A DNA stretch of 10,772 bases from Thiobacillus sp. UBA3361 (GCA_002360535.1 DEQR01000040.1:1-10772); one strand, 5' to 3'. Counted from the first letter of the stretch, positions 1 through 6,766 are shown. Made by a program: numbers and translations. Notes: a model not told the origin generated them from the letters alone.

Positions 1-1337
1 GCGCCCTTGCGCTTGCCGCCCTGGTTCACGGCCACGGCGGTGTCGTTGGCCACTTTCAGGAAGGGGACCACGCCCTGGCTCTTGCCGTTGGTGCCCTTTA
101 TGTAGGCCCCCAGGCTGCGCACCCGGGTCCAGTCGTTGCCGATGCCGCCGGCGAACTTCTGCAGCAGGGCGTTTTCCTTGATGCCCTGGTAGATGCCGTC
201 CAGGTCGTCGGGGATGGTGGTCAGGTAGCAGGAGGACAGCTGGCTGTGGCGGGTGCCGGAGTTGAACAGGGTGGGGGTGCTGGCCATGTAGTCGAAGCTG
301 GACAGCACGTTGTAGAACTCGATGGCCCGCTCCTCGCGGTCGATCTCGTTGAGGCTCAAGCCCATGGCCACGCGCATGAAGAAGGCCTGCGGCAGTTCGA
401 TGCGGCGCTCGGAGATGTGCAGGAAGTAGCGGTCGTACAAGGTCTGCAGGCCCAGGTACTGGAACTGGTTGTCGCGGCCGGCGTCGAGCACGGCGGCCAG
501 GCGCTCCAGGTCGAACTGGCCGAGGCGCTCGTCCAGCAGCTCGGCCTCGATGCCCTGCTTGATATAGGCCGGGAAATATTCGGCATAGCGGCGGGCCATG
601 TCCGCCTGGGCCACTTCCTCGCCCAGCACCTCGCGGCGGATGCTGTTGAGCAGCAGGCGGGCGGTGACCAGGGAGTAGTCCGGGTCCTTCTCGATCAGCG
701 AGCGGGCCGACAGGATCAGCGACTTGCGCACCTCGTCCATGGGCACGCCGTCATAGATGTCGCGCACCGTGGCCTGCAGGATGGCCTGCGGGCTGGTCTC
801 CGCCAGGCCCTCGCAGGCGGCTGCGACCAGGGCGGCCAGGGCGGTCAGATTGAGCGGCTTGCGGACGCCGTCTTCCAGGCAGAAGAGGGCGTTTTCCTGC
901 ACCTGCTGCTGCTTCTGTTTGGCGCGTTCCTCGGCGCGCTTCTCCCGATAGAGCACGTAGGCGCGGGCCACTTCGTGCTCGCCAGAGCGCATCAGGGCCA
1001 GTTCCACCTGGTCCTGCACGTCCTCGATGTGGAAGGTACCCCCCTCGGGCTGGCGGCGCATCAGGGCGTTGACTACGTTCTCAGTCAGTTGCTCGACCGT
1101 CTCGCGGATGCGCGCGGAGGCGGCGGCCTGGCTGCCGTTGACGGCGATGAAGGCCTTGGACAGGGCGATGGCGATCTTGTTGGGCTCGAAATTGACCACC
1201 GCGCCGTTGCGGCGGATGAGTTTGCAACTGGGGCAGCCGGTGGCCGGGGTGTCGGCGGCGAAGGTGTCGTTCTGGGTGGGGGCGATGAAGCCGGGCAGGG
1301 GGGTGGAGGGGGATTGATACTCGCTGGAATACTGCAT
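1..1337 (-). CDS. nrdA: Ribonucleoside-diphosphate reductase class Ia, alpha subunit (5' part only)
   Basis: The large chain of class Ia ribonucleotide reductase reduces ribonucleoside diphosphates to deoxy forms in the cytoplasm, with NrdB supplying the radical. The gene starts at ATG 1337 with a Shine-Dalgarno AAGGAG at 1351-1346, 8 nt upstream. It runs off the left edge after 445 full codons, so the C-terminal part (radical-transfer tyrosines, further active-site cysteines, C-terminal redox pair) is not visible. Residues 39-133 form an N-terminal ATP-cone (IRRNGAVVNFEPNKI at 41-55). Residues about 151-238 look like a second, degenerate ATP-cone, as in the long NrdA of Pseudomonas. The catalytic region begins around 340, and Cys370 in QLSSCYLTTIPDD matches the substrate-side redox cysteine (E. 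coli C225). The last residues visible, near GTNGKSQGVVPFLK and NQGGKRKG, are typical of this NrdA subgroup. A CPSC pair at 35-38 precedes the first cone. Regulation is described under the NrdR and DnaA boxes. Confidence 0.96.
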   Translation of the reverse strand, partial: MQYSSEYQSPSTPLPGFIAPTQNDTFAADTPATGCPSCKLIRRNGAVVNFEPNKIAIALSKAFIAVNGSQAAASARIRETVEQLTENVVNALMRRQPEGGTFHIEDVQDQVELALMRSGEHEVARAYVLYREKRAEERAKQKQQQVQENALFCLEDGVRKPLNLTALAALVAAACEGLAETSPQAILQATVRDIYDGVPMDEVRKSLILSARSLIEKDPDYSLVTARLLLNSIRREVLGEEVAQADMARRYAEYFPAYIKQGIEAELLDERLGQFDLERLAAVLDAGRDNQFQYLGLQTLYDRYFLHISERRIELPQAFFMRVAMGLSLNEIDREERAIEFYNVLSSFDYMASTPTLFNSGTRHSQLSSCYLTTIPDDLDGIYQGIKENALLQKFAGGIGNDWTRVRSLGAYIKGTNGKSQGVVPFLKVANDTAVAVNQGGKRKG

Positions 1338-1398
1338 GGACGCGTCTCCTTCGGTTATGCGACCCACCTGGACCGGGTCTGGGCTCGTTTATTAGAAA

Positions 1399-1414
1399 AC
1401 ACTAAATATAGTGT
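1399..1414 (-). promoter_or_regulatory. NrdR box 1 (proximal to nrdA)
   Basis: ACACTAAATATAGTGT matches the known 16-bp NrdR operator (ACACwAwATATwGTGT form) at every informative position. It lies downstream of the predicted nrdA start site (about 1430), between promoter and start codon. NrdR is the ATP/dATP-sensing repressor of ribonucleotide reductase operons and typically binds a pair of such boxes. Confidence 0.93.
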
Positions 1415-1430
1415 CTTCGTTTCGATGTAG

Positions 1431-1446
1431 GCGCTAATTCTAGTGT
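1431..1446 (-). promoter_or_regulatory. NrdR box 2 (overlaps nrdA -10)
   Basis: GCGCTAATTCTAGTGT agrees with box 1 at 12 of 16 positions. Its first base is exactly 32 bp from the first base of box 1, which is three helical turns and the normal NrdR box spacing. It covers the predicted -10 hexamer of nrdA, so occupancy should block RNA polymerase directly. Confidence 0.87.
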
Positions 1447-1464
1447 TCGAATTTGGGTCGTCAA
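1437..1464 (-). promoter_or_regulatory. Sigma70-like promoter of nrdA
   Basis: On the minus strand, TTGACG (1464-1459, 5 of 6 to TTGACA) is followed after 16 bp by TAGAAT (1442-1437, 5 of 6 to TATAAT). The predicted start site is near 1430, giving a leader of about 90 nt. The -10 sits inside NrdR box 2. The leader also holds a short inverted repeat, GACCC (1361-1365) and GGGTC (1375-1379). Confidence 0.75.
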
Positions 1465-1472
1465 CCGTTTTT

Positions 1473-1611
1473 TTATGCACATTTCATGCACAGATTTATC
1501 AACAGTAGGCGGTCTTCAAGAGACGCATAACGGAGCGGCGCAGAGCGTAACGGAAGGACTTATCCACAGTATCCACAAAGGGCTACAGGTATCATCTCGA
1601 CCTGTCGATAA
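1473..1611. promoter_or_regulatory. Cluster of DnaA-box-like 9-mers upstream of nrdA
   Basis: Six 9-mers lie in 139 bp: TTATGCACA (1473-1481), TCATGCACA (1484-1492), TTATCAACA (1496-1504), TTATCCACA (1560-1568, perfect consensus), GTATCCACA (1569-1577, directly abutting) and TTATCGACA on the minus strand (1611-1603). The first three are 11 and 12 bp apart, so they fall on nearly the same helix face. The cluster begins just behind the nrdA -35, the position of an activator. In E. coli the nrdAB promoter also carries DnaA boxes and responds to DnaA; transfer of that function to this site is inference. A direct repeat TAACGGA (1528-1534, 1548-1554) sits between the two box groups. Nothing suggests a true replication origin here: there is no dnaA, dnaN or gidA nearby. 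Confidence 0.72.
1585..1605. repeat. Inverted repeat ACAGGT-N9-ACCTGT upstream of purU
   Basis: ACAGGT (1585-1590) and ACCTGT (1600-1605) form a perfect 6-bp inverted repeat with a 9-nt spacer, 41 bp before the purU start codon. It could be an operator or a leader hairpin for purU. No regulator is recognised for it, and its right arm touches the minus-strand DnaA-like 9-mer. I found no convincing -10/-35 pair for purU in this gap. Confidence 0.35.
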
Positions 1612-1645
1612 ACCCCGCATGCCCTCCCACTATTCAAGGTTTCCC

Positions 1646-2500
1646 ATGCGCAATACCGCCGTACTCCTGGTTGTCTGCCCGGACCGCAAGGGTCTGGTGG
1701 CGGCCATCGCCAACTTCCTGCTCCGGCACAACGCCAACATCCTGCACGCCGACCAGCACCAGGACAGCGCCGCCGGCCTGTTCCTGATGCGCGTGGAATG
1801 GGACCTGGACGGCTTCGAGCTGGGCCTGCACCGTTTCGACGAGGCCTTCGGCCCGGTGGCCGCCGAGTACGGCATGCGCTGGAACCTGTCGCTGTCCAGC
1901 GTCAGGCCGCGACTGGCCATCTTCGTCTCCAAATACGACCACTGCCTGGCCGACCTGCTCTACCGCCACCATGCCGGCGAGCTGTATTGCGAGATTCCGC
2001 TGATCGTCAGCAACCACCCGGACACCCACTGGCTGGCCGAGGCCTACAAGGTCCCGTTCCAGCACATCCAGGTGAGCAAGGACAACAAGCCCGACGCCGA
2101 GGCCCGGCAGCTGGCCATGCTCGACGCGCATCACGTGGATTTCATCGTCCTGGCGCGCTACATGCAGGTGTTGAGCCCGGACTTCATCGGCCACTACCCG
2201 AACCGGATCATCAACATCCACCACTCCTTCCTGCCCGCCTTCCACGGCGCCAAGCCCTATCAGCGCGCCTTCGAGCGCGGCGTGAAGCTGATCGGCGCCA
2301 CCAGCCACTACGTCACCGAGGTGCTGGACGACGGCCCCATCATCGAGCAGGACGTCACCCGCATCACCCACCGGGACGACCTGGAGGATCTGGTGCAGAA
2401 GGGCGCCGACCTGGAAAAGGTGGTGCTCTCCCGCGCCGTGAAGTGGCACATCGACAACCGCATCCTGGTGTACGGCAACAAGACGGTGGTGTTCGACTGA
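1646..2500 (+). CDS. purU: Formyltetrahydrofolate deformylase
   Basis: PurU hydrolyses 10-formyltetrahydrofolate to formate and tetrahydrofolate, balancing the one-carbon pool and feeding formate to purine synthesis. The 284-residue product matches the usual length (about 280). Residues 5-75 form an N-terminal ACT domain, which binds amino acids such as glycine or methionine in this family. Residues about 87-270 are the formyl-transferase fold, with catalytic Asn190 and His192 in RIINIHHSFLP and an Asp (228 or 229) in VLDDGPII. The start at 1646 is chosen because AAGG (1636-1639) lies 6 nt upstream and the ACT domain begins at once. ATG 1619 is in frame but lacks a ribosome site. The reading frame stays open back to 1475, but that stretch is the nrdA control DNA. 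The gene diverges from nrdA and is followed after 1 nt by the TfoX-like gene. Confidence 0.97.
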   Translation: MRNTAVLLVVCPDRKGLVAAIANFLLRHNANILHADQHQDSAAGLFLMRVEWDLDGFELGLHRFDEAFGPVAAEYGMRWNLSLSSVRPRLAIFVSKYDHCLADLLYRHHAGELYCEIPLIVSNHPDTHWLAEAYKVPFQHIQVSKDNKPDAEARQLAMLDAHHVDFIVLARYMQVLSPDFIGHYPNRIINIHHSFLPAFHGAKPYQRAFERGVKLIGATSHYVTEVLDDGPIIEQDVTRITHRDDLEDLVQKGADLEKVVLSRAVKWHIDNRILVYGNKTVVFD

Positions 2501-2501
2501 G

Positions 2502-2834
2502 ATGGCCTACGACAAGGACCTGGAGGCGCGTGTCGATCTGCTGTCGCTGAACTGGCCGGGCATCGCCAAGAAGAAGATGTTCGGCGGCGTCGGCTATCTG
2601 GTGCAGGGCAACATGGCCTTCGGCATCGTCAGGGACTCGGTGGTGGTGCGCTGCGGCCCCGAGCGCTACGCAGCCAATCTGGCGCGGCCGGGTGTATCCG
2701 AGTTCGACCTCACCGGCAAGGCCATGGCCGGCTGGGTGATGGTATCGCCGGACGCCTGGCGGGACGACGCCGGGCTGACGGCATGGCTGGAAATGGGCCG
2801 GGATTTCGCGGTGACTCTGCCGGCGAAGGACTGA
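2502..2834 (+). CDS. TfoX N-terminal domain protein
   Basis: This is a 110-residue cytoplasmic protein with the TfoX/Sxy N-terminal fold. The hallmark is KKMFGGVGYLVQGNMAFGIV (residues 24-43), followed by a strand pair and a C-terminal helix that ends the domain. The C-terminal half of full TfoX/Sxy competence regulators is absent, so this is the short, stand-alone class whose function is unknown; some members are called Sxy-like or RNA-methyltransferase-like in databases. ATG 2502 follows the purU stop (2498-2500) by one base, so translation is probably coupled to purU and there is no independent promoter. Any one-carbon role from this linkage is speculative. It is not safe to call it a competence regulator. 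Confidence 0.85.
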   Translation: MAYDKDLEARVDLLSLNWPGIAKKKMFGGVGYLVQGNMAFGIVRDSVVVRCGPERYAANLARPGVSEFDLTGKAMAGWVMVSPDAWRDDAGLTAWLEMGRDFAVTLPAKD

Positions 2835-2854
2835 GCCCGCCGCCCATCGAATCA

Positions 2855-2875
2855 CCCCACTTTGTAGGAGTGGGG
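2855..2875. terminator. Stem-loop between convergent TfoX-like gene and fbpC
   Basis: CCCCACT (2855-2861) pairs perfectly with AGTGGGG (2869-2875) around a 7-nt loop. It sits between two convergent transcription units, as expected for a shared terminator. No clear T-tract follows on either strand, so it is a weak or factor-assisted terminator at best. Confidence 0.45.
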
Positions 2876-2916
2876 ATCTTCAGGTAATCGGTTGTTCGGC
2901 CCGGCGACGGTCGAAT

Positions 2917-3978
2917 CTACTGCCGGAACGCCACCACGTGATCCACGTCCAGGCGGATGCCGATGGCCTCGCCGATGGCGTGGTTGTGGTGCGAGGGCAC
3001 CAGCACCTGCACCCGCCCACCTTGCGCCAGACGCAGGGTGTAGAGGAACTCCGCGCCCCGGAAGGCCTTGCGCTCCACCGTCGCCAGCACCGGGCTGGTG
3101 TCGTCGTGCAGGATGTCGTCCGGGCGGATCAGCACATCGACCATGCAGCCCTTGTCGCACCTGGAGCAGCCGCCTTCCTGGCTGCACTCGCCGGGGATGC
3201 GGCCTTCCAGCACACCCAATTCGATTTCCACCTGGCGGCTGTTCAGTACCCGCGCCGGCATCAGGACGCCCTGGCCGATGAAGTCGGCGACGAAACGGCT
3301 GTTGGGCTGATGGTAGAGGTTGTAGGGCGTGTCCCACTGCTGGATGACGCCGTGGTGCATGACGCCGATCCGGTCGGCCATAGCGAAGGCCTCGTGCTGG
3401 TCGTGGGTGACCAGCAGGGCGGTGATGCCTTCCTGGTTGAGGATGTCGCGCACCTCCAGGGCCAGCTTTTCCCGCAACTCCACATCCAGGCTGGAGAAGG
3501 GTTCGTCCAGCAACAGCAGGCGCGGGCGGGGTGCCAGGGCGCGGGCCAGGGCGACACGCTGCTGCTGGCCGCCGGAGAGCTGGTGCGGAAAGGCGCTCGC
3601 TTCCTGCGTCAGACCCACCAGGTCGAGCATCTCGGCGACGCGGTTGTCCCGGTCGGCGCCGCTCAGGTGGCTGAGTCCGAAACCGATGTTGGCGGCGACG
3701 TGGAGGTGCGGGAACAGGGCGAAGTCCTGGAACACCAGGCCCACCTTGCGTTTCTCGGCGGGCACGCAGGCGCCGGGCCGGGCCACCGCCTCGCCGTCCA
3801 GGTAGATGGCGCCGCTGTTCAATTGCTCGAAACCGGCGATCAGTCTGAGCGCGGTGGTCTTGCCGCAGCCGGACGGTCCCAGCAGGCAGCCGATCTGGCC
3901 GGCCTTGAGGCTGAAGTTGATGTCCTTGAGCACCGGCTTGGCACCGTAGGACTGGGCGACGTTTTCAAGTATGAGCAT
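2917..3978 (-). CDS. fbpC: Ferric iron ABC transporter, ATP-binding protein
   Basis: This ATPase powers Fe(III) import through FbpB at the inner-membrane face. Its 353 residues show Walker A GPSGCGKT (34-41), the Q-loop glutamine in FQDFALFPH (about 84), signature LSGGQQQR (134-141), Walker B LLLLDEP (154-160) and the switch His192 in VTHDQ. A C-terminal regulatory (TOBE-like) part follows from about 240. Unusually, that part carries four cysteines spaced C-x5-C-x2-C-x3-C at 265, 271, 274 and 278, a pattern suited to a metal or Fe-S site. The start at 3978 (MLILENV) lies inside the last 14 nt of fbpB, so the two are translationally coupled. The PotA/CysA-type fold alone would allow a polyamine or thiamine role, but the fused permease and FbpA point to iron. 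Confidence 0.93.
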   Translation of the reverse strand: MLILENVAQSYGAKPVLKDINFSLKAGQIGCLLGPSGCGKTTALRLIAGFEQLNSGAIYLDGEAVARPGACVPAEKRKVGLVFQDFALFPHLHVAANIGFGLSHLSGADRDNRVAEMLDLVGLTQEASAFPHQLSGGQQQRVALARALAPRPRLLLLDEPFSSLDVELREKLALEVRDILNQEGITALLVTHDQHEAFAMADRIGVMHHGVIQQWDTPYNLYHQPNSRFVADFIGQGVLMPARVLNSRQVEIELGVLEGRIPGECSQEGGCSRCDKGCMVDVLIRPDDILHDDTSPVLATVERKAFRGAEFLYTLRLAQGGRVQVLVPSHHNHAIGEAIGIRLDVDHVVAFRQ

Positions 3979-5626
3979 GGTCGGCGTGGCGGATGAGCAT
4001 GAACACGGGCAACAGCCCGACAATGGCGATGGCGGCGGCGGGCAGGGCGGCGCGCTCCCATTCCCCCTCGGAGGTCATCTCGAACACCCGCACCGCCAGG
4101 GTGTCCCAGCCGAAGGGGCGGGTCATCAGGGTGATGGGCAACTCCTTCATGACGTCCACGAAGGTCAGGGCGGCGGCGGTGAGCAGGGGGACGCGCAGCA
4201 TGGGCAGGTGCACTCGCCACAGTCGCCGCGCTCCCACCACGCCCAGGCTCTGGGCGGCCTCGTCGATGGACTTCGAGATGCGCCCCAGGCCGGCATCCAC
4301 CGGCCCGAAACTCACGGCCAGGAAGCGCGCGCAATAGGCCAGCAGCATCACCGCCAGGGTGCCGCCCAGGACCTGGCCCTCCAGCCCCAGGCGCTCGATG
4401 AGCTGGTTGTCCAGCCAGGCGACGGGGATGAAGATGCCCACCGCCAGCACCGCGCCGGGCAGGGCGTAGCCCAGGGTGGAGAGACGCGCGGCGACGCGCA
4501 TGGCGCTGGTCGGATGCAGGCGCTGCGCGTAGCCGAGGACGAGCGCCAGGGTGCCGACCAACAGCGCACCCAGGCCGGCCAGCAGCAGGGAGTGCCAGGC
4601 GAAGTCCAGGTAGCGCGCGTCGAAGTCCTGTTCGAAGACGTTCAGTGCCCAATCCAGGATCTGCCAGACGGGCATGACGAAGGCGAGGCCGAACACCAGG
4701 GCCGACCAGGCGAGCGCCAGGCCGGCCTGCCAGCCCTTCAGGGCGATGCGGCTGGGCGCGGCGGCGGCGCGGCTGGAGGCAGCATAGCTGGCGCTGGCGC
4801 GCGTCTGGTACTCGAGCAGGGCGACGACGAAGACGAAAAAGATCAGCATCGAAGCCAGTTGCGAAGCGGCGGGCAGCGAGAACAGCGAGAACCAGGCCTT
4901 GTAGATGGCGGTGGTGAAGGTGTTGTAGTTGAACACCGAGACGGTGCCGAAGTCGGCCAGGGTTTCCATCACCGCCAGCAACAGGCCGGCGACGATGCCC
5001 GGCCGCGCCATCGGCAGGGCGACCTTCAGGAACGCGTGCCAGCGGCTTTGCCCCAGGGATTGCGCGGCTTCCATGAGGCGCCGGCCCTGGCCCAGGAAGG
5101 CGGCGCGGCTGGTGAGATAGACGTAGGGATAGAGGGCCAGGGTCATCACCAGGATGACGCCGCTCCGCGAGCGGACGGGCGGCGGCTTGAGGATGCCGAA
5201 GGATTCGCGCAGCCAGGTGGCCACCGGGCCGGTGAAATCGAACAGGCCCAGCCAGACGAAGGCGGTCACGTAGGCCGGCAGGGCCAGGGGCAGCAGCAGC
5301 GCCCAGGCGAAGAAGCGCCGGCCGGGGTAATCGCAGACGGCGGTCAGCCACGCCAGGGAGACGCCCAGCAGGGTGACGCCGAGGCCGACGCCCAGCACCA
5401 GCCAGGCGGTGTTGACCAGCAACTCCGGCAGGACATGCTTCCACAGGTGTTCCCAGATGGTCTGGTCAGGGTGGGCGAGCGCGGACAGGACCACCAGCAC
5501 CGGAACGGCGGTGATCAGGGCGATGGGCAGCACCGCCAGCCAGGGACCGAGTCGGCCTGTGAATGACGAGGCGCCCACAGGGGGCGCCGCGACGGAGGGG
5601 ATGGAAAGGCTCTCGGGCTCGGGCAT
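3965..5626 (-). CDS. fbpB: Ferric iron ABC transporter, fused two-domain permease
   Basis: This inner-membrane permease forms the channel for Fe(III) delivered by FbpA. The 553-residue chain contains two binding-protein-dependent permease domains in tandem, typical of FbpB/SfuB, so one polypeptide gives both halves of the pore. The coupling loop appears twice as EAAQSLG, at 186-192 and 456-462, each followed by the G(x)8-P-like LP stretch (ALPMARPG, HLPMLRVP). Hydrophobic spans are visible at about 29-50, 73-97, 103-125, 156-173, 211-228, 258-279, 303-325, 344-369, 385-408, 422-440 and 530-546. ATG 5626 is the first good start. The ribosome site is poor, and the fbpA stop is only 29 nt upstream, which favours operon coupling. 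The 3' end overlaps fbpC by 14 nt. Confidence 0.94.
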   Translation of the reverse strand: MPEPESLSIPSVAAPPVGASSFTGRLGPWLAVLPIALITAVPVLVVLSALAHPDQTIWEHLWKHVLPELLVNTAWLVLGVGLGVTLLGVSLAWLTAVCDYPGRRFFAWALLLPLALPAYVTAFVWLGLFDFTGPVATWLRESFGILKPPPVRSRSGVILVMTLALYPYVYLTSRAAFLGQGRRLMEAAQSLGQSRWHAFLKVALPMARPGIVAGLLLAVMETLADFGTVSVFNYNTFTTAIYKAWFSLFSLPAASQLASMLIFFVFVVALLEYQTRASASYAASSRAAAAPSRIALKGWQAGLALAWSALVFGLAFVMPVWQILDWALNVFEQDFDARYLDFAWHSLLLAGLGALLVGTLALVLGYAQRLHPTSAMRVAARLSTLGYALPGAVLAVGIFIPVAWLDNQLIERLGLEGQVLGGTLAVMLLAYCARFLAVSFGPVDAGLGRISKSIDEAAQSLGVVGARRLWRVHLPMLRVPLLTAAALTFVDVMKELPITLMTRPFGWDTLAVRVFEMTSEGEWERAALPAAAIAIVGLLPVFMLIRHADHAHT

Positions 5627-5642
5627 GGGGAGATTCTATCCC

Positions 5643-5657
5643 GACCCGCGGGGGGTC
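5643..5657 (-). repeat. Short inverted repeat in the fbpA-fbpB junction
   Basis: GACCC (5643-5647) and GGGTC (5653-5657) could form a 5-bp, GC-rich hairpin in the message directly after the fbpA stop codon. No T-tract follows. Such a structure could protect the fbpA part of the message and help keep binding protein in excess over permease, which is usual in ABC operons; this is inference. Confidence 0.35.
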
Positions 5658-6675
5658 ACCTGTAGCCTGCCCGGTCCATGAGCATCACTGCCTTGGCCTG
5701 CAGCTTGCCTGCCTCGGCGACGTTGATCAGGTTCTGCTTGAAGCTGCCCCAGGAGGTCACGCGGGCATCCCATTTCACACGCGGATTGGCCGGGTATTCC
5801 ATGTTCTCGTCGGCATACAGGTTCTGGGCCTTGTCCGAGGACAGCCATTCCAGCAGCCGGACCGCCTCCTTCTCGTGCTTGGCGTGGCGGGTCACGCCGG
5901 CACCGGAGACGTTCACGTGCACGCCGGCGTCGCGGCTCTTCAGGCTCTGGTTCGGCCAGAACACCGCCAGCGGCAGGTTGGGCTTCTTCTCCATCAGCCG
6001 GCCGAAGTAATAGGTGTTCACCAGGGTCGCGTCGCACAGGCCGGCGGCCACCGCCTCCAGGGCCTTGGTGTCGTCCGGGAAGGGATCGGTGGCCAGGTTT
6101 CTGACCCAGCCGCGCACGATCTGCTCGGTCTGATCCTCGCCGTGCTCCCAGATCATCATCGCCACCAGGGACTGGTTATAGACCTTCTTGGAGGTGCGCA
6201 GGCATAGGCGACCTTTCCATTTCGGGTCCGCCAGGTCCTCGTAGGTGCTCAGTTCGCCGGGCTTCACCCGGTTCCGGTTGAACACCACGGTTCGCGCGCG
6301 CACCGACAGGCCGAACCATTCGTTGTCCGGATCGCGCAGATGGGCGGGGATGTTGGCCTTCAGCGCCGTGGAGTTCACCGGCCTGAGCAGGCCTTCCTGG
6401 GCAGCCTGCCACAGGTTGCCGGCATCGACGGTCAGGAACAGGTCGGCCGGGGTGTTCTTGCCCTCGGCCTTCAGTCGCGCCATCAGCGGGCCTTCCTTGT
6501 CGGTGACGAACTTCACCTCCACGCCGGTCTCGCGCGTGTAGGCGTCGAACAACGGCTTGATGAGCTGCTCGTTGCGTGCGGAGTAAACCACCACCTCGGC
6601 GGCGGAGGCGGTCGGCGGCATGGCCAGCAGGGTGGGGACGGCCAGCACGGCCAGCAGTTTGGACAACATCTTCAT
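5656..6675 (-). CDS. fbpA: Periplasmic ferric iron-binding protein
   Basis: FbpA captures Fe(III) in the periplasm and hands it to FbpB/FbpC. The 339-residue precursor has a clear Sec signal peptide: KMLSK, a hydrophobic core and a cut near residue 26 (ASAA before EVVVYSARN). The iron-ligand signature is the adjacent tyrosine pair Tyr222-Tyr223 in NTYYFGRL. Tyr31 in YSARN and Tyr166 in KKVYNQS occupy positions used as further ligands in FutA-like members. The histidine that follows YSxR in some relatives is absent here (YSARNEQ). The start at 6675 has GAGG 8 nt upstream; ATG 6669 would give the same mature protein. The reading frame extends upstream to about 6717, into the predicted -10 region, so a longer start is rejected. 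The gene leads the fbpABC operon and is preceded by two Fur boxes. Confidence 0.95.
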   Translation of the reverse strand: MKMLSKLLAVLAVPTLLAMPPTASAAEVVVYSARNEQLIKPLFDAYTRETGVEVKFVTDKEGPLMARLKAEGKNTPADLFLTVDAGNLWQAAQEGLLRPVNSTALKANIPAHLRDPDNEWFGLSVRARTVVFNRNRVKPGELSTYEDLADPKWKGRLCLRTSKKVYNQSLVAMMIWEHGEDQTEQIVRGWVRNLATDPFPDDTKALEAVAAGLCDATLVNTYYFGRLMEKKPNLPLAVFWPNQSLKSRDAGVHVNVSGAGVTRHAKHEKEAVRLLEWLSSDKAQNLYADENMEYPANPRVKWDARVTSWGSFKQNLINVAEAGKLQAKAVMLMDRAGYR

Positions 6676-6710
6676 GCGGTTCACCTCGATCTGAATAGTT
6701 CGGTCGGGAG

Positions 6711-6739
6711 ATTTAAACACCGCTGAGAATTATTATCAA
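6711..6739 (-). promoter_or_regulatory. Predicted fbpA promoter
   Basis: On the minus strand TTGATA (6739-6734, 5 of 6 to consensus) and TTAAAT (6716-6711, 4 of 6) are separated by 17 bp. The start site would be near 6704, giving a leader of about 30 nt before the fbpA start. Fur box A overlaps the -35 and spacer, so Fur-Fe(II) binding would repress this promoter. Confidence 0.7.
6724..6738. promoter_or_regulatory. Fur box A
   Basis: TGAGAATTATTATCA matches the 7-1-7 Fur inverted repeat TGATAAT-n-ATTATCA at 13 of 14 positions. It lies on the fbpA promoter and gives a direct reason to expect iron-dependent repression of fbpABC. Confidence 0.92.
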
Positions 6740-6751
6740 TACGCTAGCTAA

Positions 6752-6766
6752 TGAGAATTATTATCG
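6752..6766. promoter_or_regulatory. Fur box B
   Basis: TGAGAATTATTATCG matches the 7-1-7 Fur repeat at 12 of 14 positions and repeats 14 bases of box A at a distance of exactly 28 bp. It lies on the porin-proximal side of box A, so it may serve the divergent porin-imelysin operon or extend Fur binding at fbpA. Confidence 0.9.

Noticed and set aside
246..1430. Long plus-strand open frame opposite nrdA
   Set aside because: It is antisense to clear NrdA sequence; its product is a low-complexity string rich in G, A, V, H and Q, typical of the reverse of GC-rich coding DNA.
1473..1611. Replication origin
   Set aside because: DnaA-like boxes are present but there is no AT-rich unwinding stretch of note and no dnaA/dnaN/gidA/parAB context; transcriptional control of nrdA explains the boxes better.
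1475..1645. N-terminal extension of PurU from ATG 1475
   Set aside because: The frame happens to stay open through the DnaA-box region, but PurU homologues begin with the ACT domain and the ribosome site lies before 1646.
2862..2885. REP-like element (GTAGGAG head as in pseudomonad REPs)
   Set aside because: Only the head resembles a REP; the expected palindrome after it is absent and no second copy occurs in the window.
3840..5444. Minus-strand 534-codon frame, and a plus-strand 531-codon frame, over fbpB
   Set aside because: Both are shadow frames of fbpB; the fbpB frame alone has membrane spans and the two EAA loops, and continues the operon.
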